From positions 345,219 through 409,218 of the forward strand of contig NZ_JAMHIW010000005.1 in the NCBI RefSeq assembly GCF_023896955.1: a stretch of 64,000 nucleotides of DNA. Reading direction: 5' to 3'. The stretch comes from Micromonospora sp. RHAY321. Lineage in GTDB: Bacteria; Actinomycetota; Actinomycetes; Mycobacteriales; Micromonosporaceae. This document shows, piece by piece, positions 61,292 through 64,000 of the stretch; the stretch's first letter is position 1; the number at the start of each line of letters is the position of its first letter. Both the position numbers and the translations under genes were made by a program. The notes under the pieces were generated by a model. The model had not been told where the DNA came from, searched no databases, and saw nothing but the letters and a program-made list of their open reading frames with translations.

Positions 61292-62179
61292 ATGGCACAG
61301 GACTCCGGAACCCGGACCCTCATCTCTCACGCGCAGCTCAGCCGCGGGCGCGGCAAGGTCATCTACTGGACGCTGCTGGCCGTCGTCGTCGTGGGCTTCA
61401 CGCTCGTCTTCCTCGGGCCGCTCTACTGGATGGTCACCGGCGCGCTCAAGTCCGGCCAGGAGATCGCGCAGACCCCGCCGTCGCTGTTCCCGAAGGATCC
61501 GCAGCCGCAGAACTACGTCGACGCGTGGAACAACCTCGACCTCGCCAAGTTGCTGTTCAACACCTTCTACTACGCGGCCGGCGCCGTGCTGTTCCAGTTG
61601 GTCTTCGACACCGCCGCGGCGTACTCCCTGTCCAAGCTACGACCGATGTTCGGCAACGTGATCCTCGCCCTGATGCTGGGAACGCTGATGATCCCGGCGA
61701 TGGTCCTCATCGTCCCGCAGTACGTGACCGTGATCGACCTGCCGATCCTGCACATCAACCTGCTCGACTCGCCGTTCGCTATCTGGCTGCCGCTGGTCGC
61801 GAACGCGTTCAACATCTTCCTGTTGAAACGGTTCTTCGACTCGATTCCCGAGGAGCTGATGGCGGCCGCCCTGATGGACGGGGCGACGTCGCTGCGCACG
61901 CTGTGGTCGATCATCCTGCCGCTGTCGCGCCCCATCCTCGGCGTCGTCTCGATCTTCGCCGTGACGGCGGTCTGGAAGGACTTCCTCTGGCCGAAGCTGG
62001 TCATGCCGTCGCCCGAGACCCGGACGGTGAGCGTCGGCATCTACGCCTTCTCCGGTGGGACGCCGATGAACGTGGTGATCGCCGCGTCGGTCATCGCCGC
62101 GATTCCCACCGTCATCATCTTCCTGATCTTCCAACGGAACATCATGTCCGGCCTGACCAGCGGCAGCCTCAAGGGATAG
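61292..62179 (+). CDS. ABC sugar transporter permease (MalG-like)
   Basis: 295 residues, six membrane helices. Seen: FLGPLYWMVTGALKSGQEIA, NTFYYAAGAVLFQLVFDTAA, and the EAA loop EELMAAALMDGATSLRTLWS. The ATG lies 13 bp after the first permease. Together they form the membrane pore. Confidence 0.93.
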   Translation: MAQDSGTRTLISHAQLSRGRGKVIYWTLLAVVVVGFTLVFLGPLYWMVTGALKSGQEIAQTPPSLFPKDPQPQNYVDAWNNLDLAKLLFNTFYYAAGAVLFQLVFDTAAAYSLSKLRPMFGNVILALMLGTLMIPAMVLIVPQYVTVIDLPILHINLLDSPFAIWLPLVANAFNIFLLKRFFDSIPEELMAAALMDGATSLRTLWSIILPLSRPILGVVSIFAVTAVWKDFLWPKLVMPSPETRTVSVGIYAFSGGTPMNVVIAASVIAAIPTVIIFLIFQRNIMSGLTSGSLKG

Positions 62180-62348
62180 GCCGAGGATGCGGACACGGAC
62201 CGTGGCAACCTTCAGGCGGGCTCGATGAGGGGCTGACCGCATCGGCGCACCACCAGCGCAAACTCCCGCGGCGGACAACGACCGTTCGCCCCGCACATAT
62301 CTAGGTCCGGCGAACCCGCCGACGTACTGACGCAGAAAGCAGGTGCTC

Positions 62349-63998
62349 GTGTCCACAGCAGACAGCAGTCCGTGGTGGCGTGGAGCGGTGATCTACCAGG
62401 TGTACCCACGTAGCTTCGCCGACGGCAATGGCGACGGCATCGGCGACATCGCCGGCATCCGGTCCCGGCTGGACCACCTGTCCGCGCTCGGCGTCGACGC
62501 GATCTGGTTCAGCCCCTGGTATCCCTCACCGATGGCCGACGCCGGCTACGACGTGTCCGACTACCGCGACATCGACCCGGTCTTCGGCACCCTCGCCGAG
62601 GCGGAGGCACTGATCGCGGAGGCACACGCGCTCGGCATCCGGACCATCGTCGACGTGGTGCCGAACCACTGCTCCGACGCGCACCCCTGGTTCCAGGCGG
62701 CACTCGCCGGCGGGCCCGGCGCACCCGAGCGGGACCTGTTCTGGTTCCGCCCCGGTCGAGGCCCGAACGGTGACCAGCGGCCCACCGACTGGGTCGGCGA
62801 GTTCGGCGGCGAGACCTGGACCCGCACCACCAACCCCGACGGCACCCCCGGCGACTGGTACCTGCACCTGTTCGCCCCGCAACAGCCGGACTTCAACTGG
62901 GACCACCCGCGGGTACGGGCGGAATTCGAGGACATCCTGCGGTTCTGGTTCGACCGGGGGGTCGACGGCATCCGGATCGACTCGGCCGGGCTGCTGGTCA
63001 AGGACGGGGAACTGCCCGAGGTCCGACCGGACCAGCCGCACCCGTTCCACGACCTCGACGGGGTGCACGACATCTACCGGGGCTGGCGGCGGGTCGCCGA
63101 CTCCTACCCCGGCGAGCGGGCCCTGATCGGTGAGGTGTGGCTGCCCGACCGGCAGCGGTTCGCCAACTACCTGCGCGCCGACGAGCTGCACGCGGCGTTC
63201 AACTTCGACTTCCTCGGCTGCGCCTGGGACGCCTCGGCGCTGCGCGAGAGCATCGACGGGACGCTGAGCGCACACGCGCCGGTCGGCGCGCCTGCCACCT
63301 GGGTGCTCTCCAACCACGACGTCACCCGGCACGTCACCCGCTACGGCCGGGCGGACACCACGTTCAGCTTCGCCGCCAAGCGTGAGGGGATCCCCACCGA
63401 CCTGGAGCTAGGGACCCGCCGGGCCCGGGCCGCCGCGCTGCTGTCGCTGTCGCTGCCCGGCGCCACCTACGTCTACCAGGGCGAGGAGCTGGGCCTCTAC
63501 GAGGTCGAGGACATCCCGTTCGCGATGCGCCAGGACCCGATGTGGGAACGCTCCGGCCGGATCGACCCCGGTCGGGACGGCTGCCGTGTGCCGCTGCCCT
63601 GGGCCGGTGACGAGCCACCGTTCGGCTTCAGCCCAGACGGCGCGGTAGCGCCCTGGCTGCCCCAGCCGGCCGACTGGAAGGACCGGACGGCGCGGACGCA
63701 GACCGGCGACGCGGCCTCGATGCTGGAGCTGTACCGGGCGGCGATCGCGATCCGGCGGGCCGAACCGGCGCTCGGCGACGGCCAGATGACCTGGCTGCCC
63801 GCACCGGACGGGGTGCTCGCGTTCAGCCGCGGCGGTGGCTTCCGCTGCCTGGTCAACATCGCCGACTCGTCGGTCCCGCTGCCCGCCGAGGGGGAGTTGC
63901 TGCTGGCCAGCGGGCCGCTCGACGACGGGCTGCTGCCCCCGGACACCGCCGTCTGGCTGCGTGCCAACGAACCAACCGACGGCCCGGACCTGAACTGA
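62349..63998 (+). CDS. GH13 alpha-glucosidase (oligo-1,6-/trehalose-type)
   Basis: 549 residues. Alpha-amylase family TIM barrel. Seen: WWRGAVIYQVYPRSFADGNG, region I VDVVPNHCSD, region II GIRIDSAGL (nucleophile Asp), region III LIGEVWLPD (acid/base Glu), region IV VLSNHDVTRH, and VYQGEELGLYEVED. It hydrolyses alpha-glucosidic bonds in the imported sugar in the cytoplasm. The GTG at 62349 has AAAGCAGG just upstream; a GTG at 62343 is in frame. The gene ends 2 bp before the window edge. The 169-bp gap before it shows no element. Confidence 0.94.
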   Translation: MSTADSSPWWRGAVIYQVYPRSFADGNGDGIGDIAGIRSRLDHLSALGVDAIWFSPWYPSPMADAGYDVSDYRDIDPVFGTLAEAEALIAEAHALGIRTIVDVVPNHCSDAHPWFQAALAGGPGAPERDLFWFRPGRGPNGDQRPTDWVGEFGGETWTRTTNPDGTPGDWYLHLFAPQQPDFNWDHPRVRAEFEDILRFWFDRGVDGIRIDSAGLLVKDGELPEVRPDQPHPFHDLDGVHDIYRGWRRVADSYPGERALIGEVWLPDRQRFANYLRADELHAAFNFDFLGCAWDASALRESIDGTLSAHAPVGAPATWVLSNHDVTRHVTRYGRADTTFSFAAKREGIPTDLELGTRRARAAALLSLSLPGATYVYQGEELGLYEVEDIPFAMRQDPMWERSGRIDPGRDGCRVPLPWAGDEPPFGFSPDGAVAPWLPQPADWKDRTARTQTGDAASMLELYRAAIAIRRAEPALGDGQMTWLPAPDGVLAFSRGGGFRCLVNIADSSVPLPAEGELLLASGPLDDGLLPPDTAVWLRANEPTDGPDLN

Positions 63999-64000
63999 TC

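Overview
The window is high-GC chromosomal DNA (strong G/C at third codon positions, many GTG starts, Ala/Arg/Gly-rich proteins) from an actinomycete. BldC, a PurSQL-type purine pathway, an F420-type PPOX protein, a valine/leucine-type dehydrogenase, DUF3073 and several palindromic intergenic repeats point to Micromonosporaceae (Micromonospora/Salinispora-like). That placement is inference; there is no rRNA gene in the window.

Layout. 1-1712: end of a DUF559-type protein and purD. 1729-5888: fatty-acid genes (acyl-CoA synthetase, acyl-CoA dehydrogenase, SCP2 protein) divergent from a TetR regulator. 5905-9142: a two-component system between two paralogous DedA genes. 9215-13166: a tight four-gene minus-strand operon encoding an NrtR-like Nudix regulator, a J-domain/pseudokinase fusion, a VWA protein and a divergent adenylosuccinate-synthetase-like enzyme; this is the best candidate for an undescribed system. 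13260-16961: MaoC hydratase and FabG4-type reductase divergent from a FadA2-type thiolase. 17143-20518: a GT2 glycosyltransferase and a large membrane protein. 20570-33890: purB, purSQL, purF and purM, interrupted by a YbjQ protein, a secreted S1 protease, a ComB-like phosphatase, a membrane protein with a Gly/Tyr/Gln-rich cytoplasmic tail and a sterol-carrier-like protein.

33991-35329: a radical SAM/SPASM enzyme whose 3' end overlaps a short precursor-peptide gene (cyclophane RiPP, AmcB/AmcA-like). 35473-42149: DUF3073, valine dehydrogenase, bldC, an F420-type oxidoreductase, a methyltransferase, a calcium-loop repeat protein, 3-hydroxyacyl-CoA dehydrogenase and enoyl-CoA hydratase. 42215-47932: a lipoprotein solute-binding protein whose two lobes look circularly permuted, then small hypothetical genes. 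48122-48472: tRNA-Glu, tRNA-Asp and tRNA-Phe. 48627-54676: a polysaccharide deacetylase, then a carotenoid cluster (crtE, crtI, idi, a LitR/CarH-like regulator, divergent crtB). 54723-57375: a serine hydrolase and a pyridine nucleotide-disulfide oxidoreductase. 57480-63998: a LacI regulator and an ABC sugar-uptake operon ending in a GH13 alpha-glucosidase.

How the genes work together: purD, purB, purSQL, purF and purM cover much of IMP/AMP synthesis. The two fatty-acid blocks share a near-identical 16-bp palindrome, so one TetR protein may control both. The carotenoid genes sit with a putative B12-type photoreceptor. Many genes have a TANNNT hexamer 6-8 nt before the start codon, as expected for leaderless transcripts.
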